From assembly GCA_023391315.1 (NCBI GenBank), contig JAEWBD010000397.1:1-14764 (forward strand): a stretch of DNA of 14,764 nt, in the 5' to 3' direction. The stretch is from Bacteroidota bacterium (lineage in GTDB: Bacteria; Bacteroidota; Bacteroidia; Chitinophagales; Chitinophagaceae). The translations under genes were made by a program, and so were the position numbers. Positions 13,535-14,764 of the stretch are shown here, piece by piece; positions within the stretch are counted from its first letter, which is position 1; each line of letters starts with the position of its first letter. The notes under the pieces are model-generated. The model was not told where the DNA came from. It ran no database searches and saw only the letters and a program-made list of their open reading frames with translations.

Positions 13535-13696
13535 ATTACACAGGCATAAATCTTTCATTTCATACAAACAAAAAATTGATTTTTTTATAGAACCTTATTT
13601 CAGATACAGGCCCTCAAACATTGCTAATTCATTTGCGCCATTCAAACAAAAAATTAATGCCGGCGGCATGTTAATTGGCACTAAATATGATTTCCG

Positions 13697-13727
13697 TGGT
13701 AAAGCTGATAAAGCTTCGGCATTACCA
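13697..13727. promoter_or_regulatory. Imperfect dyad upstream of bioB, candidate operator
   Basis: TGGTAAAGCTG (13697-13707) and CGGCATTACCA (13717-13727) are reverse complements at 9 of 11 positions, with nine bases between them. The outer TGGTAA/TTACCA is perfect. It lies where the -33 region of the bioB promoter should be, a natural place for a repressor such as a BirA-type biotin regulator. It does not match the E. coli or Bacillus BirA operator closely; the regulator is unknown. Confidence 0.35.
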
Positions 13728-13743
13728 TAAAAACCAACTTCCC

Positions 13744-13751
13744 TATTTTTG
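13744..13751 (+). promoter_or_regulatory. Putative -7 box of the bioB promoter
   Basis: TATTTTTG matches the Bacteroidota TAnnTTTG element and lies 20 bases before the bioB ATG. No convincing -33 TTG is found at the expected distance; the dyad at 13697-13727 occupies that region. Confidence 0.45.
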
Positions 13752-13771
13752 CCTTTTAAAATAAAGTTTAT

Positions 13772-14764
13772 ATGCAGGATGATATCCGTAACAATTGGTC
13801 AATAGAAGAGATTTACGAAATATACAATACACCCGTTCTTGAACTTATTTTAAGAGCGGCAAACGTTCACAAAAAATATAATGATACGGCTGAAGTGCAG
13901 GTGTGCACTTTGCTGAGTATTAAAACAGGCGGCTGCACAGAAGATTGCGCTTACTGCCCGCAGGCTGCCCGTTATAATACCGGCGTAAATGTGCATGCAT
14001 TAATGAAAAAAGATGAAGTATTGGCTTATGCGCAAAAAGCAAAAGATGCTGGCAGCACCCGTTTTTGCATGGGCGCAGCCTGGCGCGAAGTTCGCGATAA
14101 CCGCGACTTTGACCGTGTTTTGGAAATGGTGAAAGGGGTGAATGAAATGGGTATGGAAGTGTGTTGCACGCTTGGAATGTTAAGCGAAACACAGGCACAA
14201 AAACTGGCCGACGCCGGTTTGTATGCATACAACCATAACCTTGATACTTCTTCTGAATATTATGAGCATATTATTACAACGCGCACTTATGAAGATCGTT
14301 TGGATACTTTGGAACATGTGCGTAAAGCCGGCGTGAGTGTTTGCTGCGGCGGCATAATTGGTTTGGGTGAAAAACATGAAGACCGCATAAAAATGCTGCA
14401 TACATTATCTACTATGCCGGAGCATCCGGAAAGTGTGCCGATTAATGCATTGGTGCCTGTTGCCGGTACGCCATTGGAACATAATCAGCATGTGGATGTG
14501 TGGGATATGGTGCGCATGATTGCTACGGCGCGTATTCTTATGCCGAAGGCAATGGTGCGTTTAAGCGCAGGCCGCACCAGCATGAGTGTGAGTGAACAGG
14601 CTTTATGTTTTATGGCCGGGGCTAACTCTATTTTTGCCGGCGATAAATTATTAACCACGCCTAATCCAAGCTTTGAAGAAGATGATGCCATGTTTAATTT
14701 ACTTGGCTTAAAACCAAGAGTGGCATTTAAAGAAGAAAAAGAAGTTGCTGAAGAAGTTTTGGTG
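13772..14764 (+). CDS. bioB: Biotin synthase, C-terminal end cut by the window
   Basis: 331 residues are present and the frame runs off the right edge; the E. coli enzyme has 346, so only a few residues should be missing. BioB is a radical SAM enzyme that inserts sulfur into dethiobiotin, the last step of biotin synthesis. The [4Fe-4S] motif is 'GGCTEDCAYCPQ' (C55-x3-C59-x2-C62). The auxiliary [2Fe-2S] cluster ligands are present: Cys99 in 'GSTRFCMGAAWR', Cys131 in 'EVCCTLGML', a Cys in 'VCCGGIIGLGE', and the Arg in 'VRLSAGRTS'. 'YNHNLDTS' and 'INALVPVAGTPLE' are further family signatures. The start at 13772 gives the usual N-terminus (W-S-x-E-E-I-Y-E-I-Y-N-T-P). No other bio gene is visible upstream; the next genes are outside the window. 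A -7 box and a dyad lie upstream. Confidence 0.97.
   Translation, partial: MQDDIRNNWSIEEIYEIYNTPVLELILRAANVHKKYNDTAEVQVCTLLSIKTGGCTEDCAYCPQAARYNTGVNVHALMKKDEVLAYAQKAKDAGSTRFCMGAAWREVRDNRDFDRVLEMVKGVNEMGMEVCCTLGMLSETQAQKLADAGLYAYNHNLDTSSEYYEHIITTRTYEDRLDTLEHVRKAGVSVCCGGIIGLGEKHEDRIKMLHTLSTMPEHPESVPINALVPVAGTPLEHNQHVDVWDMVRMIATARILMPKAMVRLSAGRTSMSVSEQALCFMAGANSIFAGDKLLTTPNPSFEEDDAMFNLLGLKPRVAFKEEKEVAEEVLV

Noticed and set aside
13920..14691. Several open frames antisense to bioB (about 60-100 codons)
   Set aside because: They are shadows of the strongly conserved bioB reading frame, whose motifs are intact throughout.

Overview
The window looks like chromosomal DNA from a member of the Bacteroidota, most likely the Chitinophagaceae/Sphingobacteriia side. 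The evidence is indirect: AT-rich intergenic DNA without Shine-Dalgarno sequences, matches to the Bacteroidota -7 promoter element TAnnTTTG in front of gltX and bioB, several families common in this phylum (DUF4382 lipoprotein, DUF6807, M13 lipoprotein peptidase, a short protein ending in a 'LQNLYFxLTGEEL'-type motif), and heptanucleotide-periodic intergenic tracts. No tRNA, rRNA, CRISPR array, transposase or integrase was seen.

Layout, left to right. Positions 1-3129, minus strand: the N-terminus of a GT39/ArnT-like membrane glycosyltransferase (cut by the window edge), a phytanoyl-CoA dioxygenase family protein, a 360-base gap holding a degenerate 7-bp tandem repeat, and gltX with a promoter that nearly abuts its ATG. 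Positions 3274-4485, minus: a secreted two-domain concanavalin/LamG-like protein. A 331-base divergent spacer follows, carrying a direct repeat with 21-bp (two-helical-turn) spacing. Positions 4817-7498, plus: a compact cluster of AraC regulator, cupin, AhpD-like CxxC protein and isocitrate lyase/PEP-mutase family enzyme, closed by a strong bidirectional hairpin terminator. This reads as one inducible small-molecule or redox catabolic module. Positions 7601-9613, minus: an M13 zinc metallopeptidase lipoprotein, convergent with that cluster.

Positions 9863-10795, plus: the most interesting gene, a single-gene fusion of a TIR-like domain (the PF10137-type domain seen in CBASS Cap12 and Pycsar TIR effectors) to a C-terminal NUDIX fold whose Nudix box is degenerate. 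This suggests a nucleotide-sensing NADase, possibly a one-gene anti-phage or stress device. The domain assignments are from motif reading; the function is inference.

Positions 10978-12911, minus: a DUF6807 (PmoA-like) exported protein and a DUF4382 lipoprotein, each with its own terminator. Positions 13075-13485, plus: a short uncharacterised Bacteroidota protein with a strong terminator. Positions 13772 to the end, plus: bioB (biotin synthase), nearly complete, with a -7 promoter box and an imperfect dyad just upstream of it.
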